Assembly: GCF_001949145.1 (NCBI RefSeq)
Contig: NW_019091374.1
Coordinates: forward strand, 1,165,657 to 1,229,656
Source of the DNA: Acanthaster planci
Lineage: Eukaryota > Echinodermata > Asteroidea > Valvatida > Acanthasteridae
Length of the DNA stretch: 64,000 nucleotides
Reading direction: 5' to 3'
Shown: positions 40,067 through 51,489 of the stretch, piece by piece
Numbering within the stretch: the stretch's first letter is position 1
How the letters are laid out: each line of letters starts with the position of its first letter
Program-made: the position numbers and the translations under genes
The notes under the pieces: model-generated
Databases searched by the model: none
Seen by the model: the letters and a program-made list of their open reading frames with translations, nothing else
Told to the model about the DNA's origin: nothing

Positions 40067-43000
40067 GAGTAACCTACAGTCATAAGTAGGCCTACTTGTC
40101 ACTGGGTTATCTATAGGGACCACACTTTATACTGAAATATTTACAAGCATTACGGTCGGCTAAAAATGTCATGGGGACACATTTTTGTCTCCACAACCCG
40201 GTTCTGAGCTTCGTCAAAAGAAGTTCAAAAGTGTCCCATTAATATACTTGGCACCAGAATGTGTGTGCAAAATAAACGTGCACAAAATATACACAAACAA
40301 GCTCACAATAATCTGACTTTTCGAATTTATCAAGTTGAACCAACAACAAACAAATCAGAAAATACGACTGTATTTACCAAATGGAGTAGGGTGCATGAAG
40401 TTTAGTAATTTCAGTAGAACTTACAATATGTACTGTATGCACCTGTAGGCCTACCTGGAATACACACTTGAACCTGGCCCTCTGGTAGAATGGAACAACT
40501 CATAAACAGTAGGAAACACCTAGACAACACATCACAATAGATGACTAGGATGTGAGTCATGTGTGGAGTTAACTGACAATACATGTTAACTGTTATCAGT
40601 TTTGATGGCAGGATGACTCAACGGGTACGTGGGCGGGGACAGGGAAACTTTGTGGGCTGGCTGCTGACTGGACCTCGAAGTTGGAGAAAAGATGAGGGCA
40701 CGTGTGTCCGTAGAGCAGCACTGTTGGTGTGCACAATCAAGACTGTTTGCGTAGCAACTGGCTTGCAAACTGTACATGTGCATGTGAAATTTTAACCACA
40801 AAAACCCAACATGTCCCGGTACATGTTCTCCTTGGTCTAATTTCACGCATGCAGAACGGCTAAGCACGGGAACGTACGTGTCATCAACACAGAAAATATT
40901 TGCTTAAAACAAAAACTGGTTACCAGCCAAAGTACAAAACACACCATACGACTTTCAACTGGCTCACTGTTAATTTAGTTTACATTGCTTGCTTTCTGAT
41001 ATTGGGCCCATCACTCTTAAATCCAGTGACTTTGAAAAGTTACAAAATTGAGAAAGCTGTACATGTACATACATGTACCAGTACATTACCGCTTATTACT
41101 ACACTGGTACATGTAGGTCTGAACAGCTTGGTCATATTTTCACAAGTTCCCTAATTTATGACACCCAGAAATATTCAAAGAGAGCCCCATTCAAGATGTA
41201 TCAGGCAGAAGTTAAATTTTAATAACAGAGTTTGCCCCTACACTGATATACAGGTATAATGTTATTGGTGTGAGGGCAAAACCCGTTATTAAAACTTGAC
41301 CACAAGCGCCATACTTTACATGCGTACTTGATGCCCCTTGACAAAGACTTGGATTCCTGAAATGGATTATGGAGGAAGTACACCATGTACGCCTGCATCG
41401 TGGGTAGTCAGCTAGGGTCAAAGAGTTTCAAGCTGTAGGCCTAATGCGCCTGAAAAGAAATCACTGCTTACTACAACCGAATCTAAAGACAATCATGTAC
41501 ATACACTGCACATCACACATGCTTTGGTTAGCATTGAATGTGCTTGTACAATGTATACATGTACAAATGTACTAACTGTTTTTCCAAAAGAAATTGCTTG
41601 GCACTGATACAAACCTAGAAAGTAAACTCTTAGACTACAGTAGGGCACCTGCACATCATTTACCTTATCTATTTAACAATCAAGTTAGCGGTAATTGTCT
41701 TAATCCTATTAAAAAGACCTGTCAAGATGACTTAGGGTCAAATGGAGGAGGTGATAGAATGAAAGGCCCTTTTGAAAGGTTACTTTCCACAGAGAGTTTA
41801 CTCCTGTACTAAGTATACGTACCATGCATTATGCATTGATACATGTACACAGGTTCATCTGGGATTAACACAGCCACCTGTCTCTTCCCTGGAGACTTTT
41901 TGAAACTGGTACAAATACCCAGGTATGCGCCACGCGTATCTGAGGCCATAGTTTGCAACCAGTAGTTTGGACGAAAATGTGAAGAACTTGTTCAGTGTTC
42001 ACCAGTGTTAATGAATACGTGAAAAAGTGAATTTTGAACAAGCAAAACCTGCCAGTCCAAATTTGTTTTTTTGCCAGTCTTCAGGACAGGTGGGCAGGCA
42101 GCTACAGCATGTGTGGAGATGAGACACTGCTATGTACGTATGAAAGTTATACATAATGTATGAGAAGACAAGCAGTTTGCATTGTTAAAGAGCACCTCTA
42201 AGGAAAACATGTTTTCTCTGCTTTTATCGGTTCAAATAAATATGGAAGCATCTAAATCGAAGGCAGTGTCATTTGTCTTCAGAATTCAACTATAACAAGC
42301 TTACAAGGGCTTTTTTTCTGTTCATGCCAAGATGCGAATTCTGAATGTAGACTGCGTCATTCGGAGAAAACAGAGAAAACGAGGGGGAACCTTCGCCCTG
42401 AGTTCGTAGTGGATAAACCCTTGTGCGTGCCAAACAGTGCATGTAGCCATTGTTTGTGGCATGCACATGGGTAGCAGCAAAGAAATGCTCTACTGGCACA
42501 ATGTTAAGGCTATGTCATACTCCTCTTCAATGTACATGTACATGTACCCCGATATGACAACCATCTGACTTCCCTTTTTATTTCCATTTATTGAAATGAC
42601 ACCTTTTTAGACAGTCTAAATTACCCACGCTTTCCTCGATAATTGAGGGATCTGTTGCTGTGATGTCATTCAGGGAAGACACAGGTCCGTGCACATGTAC
42701 AGTATGTTTTCTGTCCAAAATGTTAACCCACAATTTACTGACTGCAAAAAATTTCAGAGAAAGGGTTGCCCACTGGTTTTTGGCTATGTACATGTACAAT
42801 GCTTAAACAACGACTCATGATAACAGAGAAGAGAATTCAGGCCAGTTACATGTATATATACATGTACATGAAAGAAATTCCGGCAGTGTTTGTGAGGTTT
42901 TCTCCCAGGGATGAAATCACAGTTTGGCTGAATGTGAAAAATATACTCTGCATAAAAAACAAAAAAGCTGGAAACTTTCATGTAAAACAGTAAAACAAAC

Positions 43001-45593
43001 ATTGAAAATAAGGTTTAACAAGTCACAACCAACTTAAACAAGCATTTTGAAAGTTTTCATTGGAAAAAAAATGCACTGGTCAGTGCACTGACTCGTCAAA
43101 AAATTGAAACCTTGAAGATCACATCAAAATTGGGTTGATTTCCCAACCAACTCTATTTTGATGGTACGGTACAGCAATAAACTTTTTTTGGTAAGGATTT
43201 CAGGAAATGTGTAAAGAAAGAAAAAAGAACGAAAAAGTATACGCCAACTCTACCGTAATATTGAACGCTGTGCAAAAAAGCTCAACGGATAAGCATGGCA
43301 CTACATGCACATGAAGTAGCCTTTAAAGTGTTGTCCATTTTATTTGAAACAAATCATAAAACGACACCCAACCTTGCTTACATTTATTTTTACCCAGCTA
43401 CACGTAAAACATAACAGCACACTGAATTAGTATGACAACTGTATCCCCCCCCCCAAATTTCCCACATGTCCACGTACTAACCTACTCTGTAGACTGGCAC
43501 CAACCATATTTCAGATGCCATAGAAAGTAGCTGACAATTCTTTGGGGGCCTGATCTGTGTAATGCTGTCAGCAAACACTTTCCACGACAGCTGGTAACAA
43601 TCCTTGACTGGAACGTGTAAGCTGTACCTTCATGTACCGAGATACCAAGTACTAGGCCCTGTACAGCCAGCCCAACATGGTATGGTGCGGCATACCGGTA
43701 TATGTATATTTACATGAACATGTATGTATCCAACTGATTGCCCTTACATTTACCGTTCTCATAGGTACATGTATCTGGCAAATTTTCAGTACATGCTGAA
43801 CTTGGGCACAGAAAAAATCTTGAAAAAAAAAAGTACACGCTAGACAAAGAAAAGCAAGGCTGTAATTTGCGGCACAAAATGTTGACAAGTCATTCCGGCT
43901 TATGGAAAACTCAAGAATTGCATATTGGACCATCGGAATATTTGAGTGTTACAAACATCAACAAGTTTAATCCGTTATGTTGGGGGGATATCAGCAAGGA
44001 AAAGCGGTTCGGTACCAGGGGGAAACCGGTTTCCAAAGTTAAATGTACCGGTACTAATGTTTATGACACTTGAAAAATGTGATGGTCTGATGTGGAATTC
44101 CTTCCCAGGTGACAAGGTAAATACTCCCCAAAATTGGTAACAATTTGGAAAGATTTTGAAAGAGAAATAAAACGTGACACTTACACAAGGACTGAATCCC
44201 ACATTGTGGATGCAAAGTCAAAATGATGAAAGTATGAAACTAAAGATTTGTCACAGTAACAAATATTAAGTCTTACAAAGCACCCACAGCAGCATAAAAA
44301 TAGTCTGGGACCAGGTTCATGGTCAAATATCTGCTGCCAGAGCAAAATTCAAGGTCAAGGTTAAATACCTAGGTGATATTTTACTGCTTCATGGGGTCAT
44401 GTTTTTAAGCCTCAACAAACCTCAGCAAGCATCAGGATTCCAGAAAGTATCAACAAAAAATCTACACAAGTCTTATCATGTGCTCAGTGCATCACCTTTA
44501 TTCCCCATTTGGAGAGGCAACAAATGAAGATGACTGTGCCGCTTTTGCAGCCTGGCTGGCAGCCATCTTGATGGCATGTGACCAAACACGTCAAGAAAGA
44601 TGGCGGCCTCCAATCTTTGCAAAACATTTTCTTTACATTGGTGTTCCTACAGGAACCTGGGTGTACATTGTAAATTTGCCCTATTTCTTAGGTGAGATTC
44701 TACTCCTGTTGACATGTTTGAAGCTATCTGGCCAAGTACTACTTACTAGGTCTGGTGTATTTCAACTTGTCGTGGTTCCAGGGATCGAGTCGAACCACGG
44801 CAAGTGCCACGGCTGCCTTCCTCACCTGCCGTAGTGCCCTGAAAATGTGGACATCAATGGCAGTAAATTGCCAAAGTTGCCCAGACACATTTTGCCTCTG
44901 TGCCCTTGACGCAAGTTGCACAATAAGTCTGATCTAAACATTGAATGCAGTGATCGAATACATGAAACCGGGGAATTTATGAACAAAACAAGACAGAATT
45001 AAAGAATAAAGGTACACGAACGGCAGGCTGTAACAGCTAAATGTCATGGTACAACAGCGTAGTGGGAAAAACTTGGGGAAAAGTTCAATGTATACTGACA
45101 TTACTAACTTTTCCCTCAAGTGGTATCAGCCATCAGAAAGTGATCACATGTCCCAAGATGTTGAATGTAGCATGGAAAATATTGCAGTGGGATAAAATAC
45201 TTTAAATAGTTCTAAATACCAAATAGAATTTTCAGACCAGTCTCATAAGGTTTGTGCACAGGCATGACAAAGTGTCAATTGATGCCCACATAAAAGCACT
45301 CTTTCCCAAATTTGAAAAAAAAAAAGTTGCCTTGGTGTCCCTACTTTGAAGGAAATGTTTGTCTTCCCTCCATACATCACGAAAACTTTTCATTTTTCTG
45401 CAAAAATCTGGACCTGGAAGCGAATTCTATGTTTCTCTCAAACAGCAGCAGGTCTTACTTAGAGCCTCTAAATATGATAAAACCGCGTTTAAGTCTGAAG
45501 AGGCTACCTATTTTCAAATTGTTGACGCTTGGGTAACGTTTGACGCTACTTGAGTGTGTTGACGCTTGTTGACAGTAAATAGCATGACCGGTA

Positions 45594-45730
45594 AAGGAAA
45601 GAGTTCCATATCTAGACATCATGATACACAAACCCTGAGACCAGTCTGAAAAATTCTAAGTCTTTTCTCAGTAAATGCTTCAACATTTTCACTGCTAAAG
45701 TTGACTTTTTAGGACTTGTTATCAACTTCT
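45594..45730. repeat. Partial copy of a foldback element (partner at 63345-63560)
   Basis: GGAAAGAGTTCCATAT, then CACAAACCCT, GGTCTGAAAAATTC, a TTTTCTnAnTAAATG motif and TTGACTTTTTnGGAC line up in order with 63353-63505. The mirrored right end present at 63 kb is missing here. Sequence at 45731 passes straight into another foldback. Confidence 0.55.
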
Positions 45731-45891
45731 GATAAGCCTTATCTCAAGTACTGTATGGGTGATTTTGTACAATGGTAGAAACGCATTGTGGAAAGGCAAA
45801 AGGAGCAAACATTGCCCCTTTTTCCTTCCCATGATTCCATTCCACCACTGTGCCAAATCACCCATGCAGTATTTGCGAAAAGGCTTATGGA
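45731..45891. mobile_element. Foldback element with about 75-bp imperfect arms
   Basis: The left arm reads ATAAGCCTTATCTCAAGTAC, then TGTATGGGTGATTTTG. The reverse complement of the right arm reads ATAAGCCTTTTCGCAAATAC, then TGCATGGGTGATTTGG. The arms match at roughly 70% or more and meet near ACATTGC. No target duplication was confirmed. Confidence 0.6.
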
Positions 45892-46179
45892 CGATGTTTT
45901 TTAAGGCGAAAGGAAAATTAGTGAAGTCCTACAACATATTCACAAGAAGTTACAAAGAAACTTGGCCTTGCGCAGGCATGTGCATCACATGATGGTGATA
46001 TATTGGTGGCTTTAGTCTTTAACTAGTTTTAGATTTTGTACAAACACGATGAACAGGTAGGCCTAGCTACGCGGGAGTAGGCTAAATTTCTTCAAATAGG
46101 CCTACCTTCCAAGTTCCAATTTGCGTCTTTAGTTCGGACTTACCAACAACAATCTTACCAAGTCTGTTTAACTGAAGCG

Positions 46180-46330
46180 ATCCGTACCAACGTCCGGTGC
46201 GCACTCAACAACAATGTACTTCTGGATCTGATTCTGTAACCCACCAGCACTACCGATACCAATGTATACACAGGCAACATTAACAACACTAGGAAGAAAC
46301 TCCCAACATGGCCGTCACCGTCATGTCACT
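46180..46330 (-). other. Candidate 5' non-coding exon of the Ral gene
   Basis: Read on the minus strand, this GC-richer stretch is followed by two good splice donors (gtaagatt near 46160 and gtaagtcc near 46140). It begins near an AGAGGGCGC motif. It has no long open frame, as expected for a 5' leader. The link to Ral is purely positional. Confidence 0.25.
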
Positions 46331-46758
46331 AGTCGAGTGCGGAAGCGTAACACAGCGCCCTCTGTTGCGCTTTGGATGAAATGCCACCACCGGTCACACC
46401 CGGCGTTTTGGTGATCGTAGCCAGTGGCGAACTATAATTTAATAGGCCTTTTTTTATTTGACATTCTCGAACCAAAAAGAAAAGTTCTGAATGCAATATT
46501 GTTCTCGTGTGCGGCTGGTAAGGGTTCGAACCGCACGTGTAAGGCGATCATGCGGCACCAATTTTATGAGGGACTCACTCTTTTCGAGAGTGAGTTTTTT
46601 TACTCTCTTGCTTTTAGAGCTAATCAGTTTGTGAGGCCACCGGAAGCTCACTACCACTTTGGAAGGAATAACGCCAAGAGTCCTGTTTCCACAATTCTTC
46701 AACAAACGGGCGAGTTCACAATGTTCGTTCCGTTTGTAGGTCTCTAACTCTTCGCGAT

Positions 46759-47016
46759 ACCGTTTTACTCAGCACTGGTTGGTTGAGAAGAAATTTGGTT
46801 TTGGTTTTTTTTGTTCCATCCCACATTATTCCAGGCAATTACACAAAGTTAGGGGCCTGATAACAGAGCTACCGGTACATGACAAAAACATCAAATTCGT
46901 ATAGCTTGAACTCGTGGAGAAATCGGTCAACAATATTGTCGTGAACTGGACCAACGCATGGAGTGAGCGTGTGCAGACTTAATAACAATCTACTTGATAG
47001 GCTGGTTGGACGCCCG
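46759..47016 (+). repeat. Dispersed repeat, copy 1 (partner at 59394-59646)
   Basis: Shared blocks in order are CTGGTTGGTTGAGAAGA / CTGGCTGGTTAAGGAGA, GGCAATTACACA, GAGCTACC, AAAACATCAAATTC, ACAATAnTGT, ACTGnACCAA and CGCATGnAGTG / TGCATGAAGTG. Unclassified, without coding capacity. Confidence 0.65.
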
Positions 47017-48365
47017 TTTAGATGTTTATAGAGATTGAATATTCAACGAGAATTATGCATATTGAAAAGCCGGATATATAGCTACAGATGACGTATTGCG
47101 TGGTCATAGCTTCTTTTATACGTGGAGAAAAATGGCAGATATGTCACCGAGATTGCCCTAACTTCATGAGCTCATTCTGTATGTAAACCTGCAGAGGGCA
47201 CCTTCTCAGCGATGCACTGACTACTGAGAACCTGTTGTGATATATCTCAGATTAAAAATACGTACTATGAAATTAGAGAATTTATTTCTATTGGGAAAAA
47301 AGCTGTTAGCATTGTGCAACACATGGTTGGGATGTTAGATATATCTCAAAATGAACAAAACTTCAACTTTTATTGCAGGGGAAAATGAAGGTATGTAATA
47401 AACATTGCACAGATTTCAATGACGGAATGATGTACTGCGTTACTATGAGACGTCAGATATTTTCTCGAGGTAAAAAAATATGCAATTCAGCTTTGAATTA
47501 TTGGGAATCTAGCTATTTCAAATTTTTTGACTCTGTAGTTTTCTTGTTTGAGAATATGGAAGATATGTAATGAAAATTTATACATATTTCATTTCTGTAA
47601 ATTAGAAAAAAATTCATGCGGAAAGCTGTCATTGAGTTGATGTTCTGGCAAAATGTTACATAAGATGTCTCGAAATGAATAATTTAGGTACTAAATTAAG
47701 TAATAGGTTTGCAGTAGCACCATGCGAAAATATCTCTTTTTCTGAGTATGTGTGATTCTATAAAGAACCCGGAGAATTCTGAAAATTCTGGGAAAATTAC
47801 GTTGTTGAAAACTAGATATTAAGGTTACAACATGCTGCAATGAGCCAGCTCAGTATTTTCAAAAAGCCAATGGCTGTCGGGAATAAAGCGAGTCAGTGTA
47901 TGGCTGTGCTGATGGGACAGACTATTACACTCCCGTGTAGCCGAATAATATTATCACCTCGTGCTGGTATGGGCATGCGCTGTTGGAATACCGAACTTGC
48001 TCATTTTGCTTTTACAGTGTTTGAGAAAATTAACGATATGTTGATAAAATTTTGCCCGTTTCTGTCCTATTTTGATATTTTCAACACGGAAGTCTGATTT
48101 GCAAAGATATATCAACAAATCAAAATATCCGGTTGAATTACAGGGTTTCCCGCAAAGAAAAATACATTTAAAAAACACTGTCAATGGAAGAAGCCGTAGT
48201 TTTTAGGCGCATAAACTTGGTATCGTAAAATGTGCAACAGCTTCAGCTTCACTGGTGCCATTGCACATGGATTCCCTTTCCGCTTGACTGAGCGACGATT
48301 AACTTTAATGGAGGTGACGTTAAAAATAGTTTTTTGTTTTGTTTCGTTTTGTTTGGGTTTACTTG

Positions 48366-48470
48366 TTTAGTTTAGTTTAGTTTAGTTTAATTTAATTTAG
48401 TTTAGTCCAGTCCAGTTCAGTCCAGTCCAGTCCAGTCCAGTCCAGTCTAGTCTAGTCTAGTCTAGTCTAG
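48366..48470. repeat. Pentanucleotide array with block structure
   Basis: Twenty-one exact 5-bp units lie without a slip: eight TTTAG/TTTAA, then eight TCCAG (one TTCAG), then five TCTAG. A TTTTG-type run precedes it from about 48330. Confidence 0.95.
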
Positions 48471-48978
48471 TGGGAGGAACCCAAAGAATGAAATACACGT
48501 TTACCAATTATTTATTACAGTTACACTGACGTTAAATAATTGTCCTTTATTGAGAACTTGAATACGTTCAGGAAAAAAAAAATAAAATGTAAGATTTGTT
48601 ACTAATCTTTATGATAACTAAGTAAAGATTTTCTTGGAAGCGACATGACACATTGGCAGTGTGTGATCTTATGCCTTTATTTCCAGTAGTCTGTGAAAAG
48701 CGTAGTCTGTTAACGAGGTCGTCTGCTACTTGACGTAGTGCGCATGTGCACGCTGTGAAGGACTACTATTTAGCATGGGTGATGATATCTGAATGTTTTG
48801 TACATGTACTCGTCATGTAAATTGTATGTACATATGTATACGTACGTAAGAGTCAGTTGTTTGCGGCGCTTCATAGAGACTAGACGCATGTGCTGATCGC
48901 ACTCTGGATTGCGTACGGACGTAAGTGCTAGAACGGCGGGTTAGTGTAACAGACGATCGGTACCTTGGGAGACACTGA

Positions 48979-49061
48979 GGGACCCATTAACATCCCCGGA
49001 GGGAATACTGGTCATGTGCTTCCGGGGATCTCGGGGGTCCTACCGCGGACAACTTCGCGGT
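48979..49061. other. GC-rich segment with three consecutive stem-loops
   Basis: An outer stem GGACCC/GGGTCC (48980-48985 with 49035-49040) encloses a perfect 9-bp stem ATCCCCGGA/TCCGGGGAT (48992-49000 with 49021-49029, loop 20 nt). It is followed at once by ACCGCG/CGCGGT (49042-49047 with 49056-49061). No known RNA family was recognised. An A-rich run at about 49180 could be a retroposon tail. Confidence 0.5.
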
Positions 49062-49979
49062 TGAACAAAATTCACCGTTGTTGCCCAGGCAGTCTGATGG
49101 GTACATTTCTCTATCTTTCACCAAGGTGTCGTCCGTTGATTTATTTATTACACCTTTAGCTAAAAAGAAATCAAGAGGTAAAAAAAAACAAAAACAAGTA
49201 ATTGCTAATAGGTGTCAGCGTGTCTTGCCAAATGTCGGTCCTTGACTCAACAAGGCATCATATCATGGCTGTCCACTTGCTAACGGACCCTTTCATGTAT
49301 AGCAACTAGTCTCGGATCACAGGGTAGGTGTGGAGGCTGAGGCCACGGCAGTGCATAGCCAAAGGATCAGGGGGTGAGTGCACCCAATAAAAATCGTTAT
49401 TACCAATGAAAACTTGTGAAAACAAAGTAGTATTAAAAATATTAAAATTTGCGCCCCCAGCATTCACCTCCTCCGTGAGCCCTGGCTGTGATTCAGGGCG
49501 ACCTTTTGCAGAAGCCCCAATTCCGCCATAACGACGTTGTTTACTGACTTTATCTCTTTATCACAGGGTCGTGGACTTGGAGGCTCGGCAGCGCTGATAG
49601 TTCAGCGCAGTCGCGCCATTGGAGTGTTCTGTATAGGGGCTTTGTAGGTCACTTGAACTTCAGCCTGCGTGAACTGTGTACTGAACTATTAAATCTGCAC
49701 AGTGAAATATTGTTGCCGAGGTGAGGGCTTTACGATACTTAAGTGGAAACTTTTAGCATCTGTTGAGAACCTTGCTTATTCATATTCTTCAGAATTCGTG
49801 AGACACCGATCCTAACTGCAGGTCAACGTTTTCTGCGAGTTGTGGAAGATACTTGTTCAATAGAATTTTATCTCCCGAGACTGGGAGCTGAAATTCTGCC
49901 ATACAGTTGATTGGTAGATTCAAACAATTCATGAACGTGACAGCTCGTCAAACCTCACCAGGACTATGGAATTCCATCT

Positions 49980-50130
49980 CTGCCGTCGCCCGTCGCCCGT
50001 CGCATTTCACTTTTTGTTGTGTCCCAATTCTGCCATTTACCAGTTCCAAACATGCCATTTTCCGTCGTGCGTCGTCCGTCGTGCGTTGTCCGTCGTGCGT
50101 CGCCCGTCGTGCGTCGCCCATCAAATGGGT
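49980..50130. repeat. CGTCGTGCGTCGCCCGTC-type imperfect array
   Basis: Units such as CGTCGTGCGTCGCC recur around an interruption at 50008-50060. This is the reverse complement of the 14-bp unit at 51253-51340, so the two arrays are inverted relative to each other, 1.1 kb apart. Confidence 0.8.
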
Positions 50131-51252
50131 TGCATAGGACCTGCAAAAGCCAGGGTTTAACAAATGACAATGTGATGATTCCATTCACTTCTGAAGATCT
50201 TTTCCGAATAAGGCAAGTACAAATCCCACCTGCTAAGCATATACTAGTCACATAATTAATGCCAATAATGCTAGACTACCCTTGCCCCTTGACAAGGAAA
50301 TATCGCCTTTCTGAGAACTCAACCAAGTGTTTTTTTGGGGGAAACATTTTCAGCAAAACTGTTCCGACTAACTTATCCACAATGTTATTCTGATCTGCAT
50401 ACTGTAAAAATGTGCTGACCTGTTTTCATCAAATTCCAGGAAGAAATCTGCCAACCGATACAGATATTCCATCTTGTCCTCTCAATTTCACCTTGAAATC
50501 CAGAAATACTAGACGTGCTGTGGATAACAAACTGTTTATTAAATGTATTGTTATGACGTGCTTGGTTTAAGTTTCAGAAAATATGACGTGTTGGTTTTTG
50601 TGGGTGTGTATGCCAGGGTGGATAGACCAATGAGAACAGGTTGTCCGGCACATCAGCATTATTTATGGGGCTGACAAGTAACGTTACTGTTTAAGAGACT
50701 TCTGTGAGCCAACCTGCGACTAAAGTCATGTCTAATTTGGAGTATGAAGCAGATTTCATCATAGGTATACCCGCCCTCAAAATAATGTTGAATCAGTTCG
50801 TCTCTTATGAAAACTATTAAGGAATCAAACCTTGTAAATAATCTATTATTTACATTCCGTTCTGTGGGATATCGTGCAGAGACAGAAAGAAATATTACAT
50901 AGGCTATAGACCTAAAGTCAGGCTGTTAACGAGTAAAGTTACGTCAAGAGTAACTAAGTTATCGAGAAAAACAATCTACCCCAACAGAAGTCTATTTTGT
51001 TAATTTATTTAAGTAACCAAAATGGTATTATTTCATATACACGTTACTTAACCGATGTCAGGGTATTATTTCTTCTTTCAATTGGAGTATGGCGCAACTG
51101 CAAAAACGAATACATGTACATCTTCTAGTTCTGTTGCTAAAATGAGAGTCAGGCATGGTGGATCGATCGAACAAGGACATGTACATGTGAAACGATCAAG
51201 GGTCAAAGTTAAAAATACCACTGCGCAATCGTGAAAAAAAAAACCACGGACA

Positions 51253-51340
51253 ACGGGCGACGCACGACGGGCGACGCACGACGGGCGACGCACGACGGGC
51301 GACGCACGACGGGCGACGCACGACGGGCGACGCACGACGG
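51253..51340. repeat. 14-bp CpG-rich minisatellite upstream of the MTR-kinase-like gene
   Basis: Six identical copies of ACGGGCGACGCACG plus a partial seventh unit are preceded and followed by A-rich DNA. It ends 149 bp before the start codon at 51490. Each unit holds four CpG sites. Confidence 0.95.
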
Positions 51341-51489
51341 CAGATAAAAACCAAAAAGGCAGTAAAATACCTCTTGAAATAGTAAGCCTAAAGTCCAAAA
51401 TCAGGTTAACTGAAACACAAAGATGCATTTTGAAGGTTTGTATTAAAACAAATTGTGTTCTACCCTTTAAAGAGATACTTCATTGAGAA

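Larger units (their letters stand above)
46431..51489. other. Intergenic region between Ral and the MTR-kinase-like gene
   Basis: No gene is recognised. It contains a dispersed repeat (46759-47016), a pentanucleotide array (48366-48470), a strongly structured GC-rich segment (48979-49061) and two CGTCG-type arrays in opposite orientation (49980-50130 and 51253-51340). The promoter of the downstream gene must lie at its right end. Confidence 0.55.

Noticed and set aside
44478-44834. Open frame of 118 codons with hydrophobic stretches
   Set aside because: No known domain, no repeat-independent support, and a position within the presumed first intron of Ral. Treated as chance.
46520-46545. GGGTTCGAACC motif as a tRNA B box
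   Set aside because: No A box or acceptor stem partner is found at the expected distance.
46573-46600. Perfect 9-bp stem (ACTCACTCT / AGAGTGAGT) followed by a T run, like a bacterial rho-independent terminator
   Set aside because: The surroundings are animal nuclear DNA without bacterial genes, so the resemblance is coincidental.
51078-51428. Minus-strand frame with repeated RRPSCVARRASPVV-like peptide
   Set aside because: It is a translation of the 14-bp CpG-rich minisatellite. The same applies to frames at 49948-50255 and in the CGACG repeats near 60.6 and 62.1 kb.
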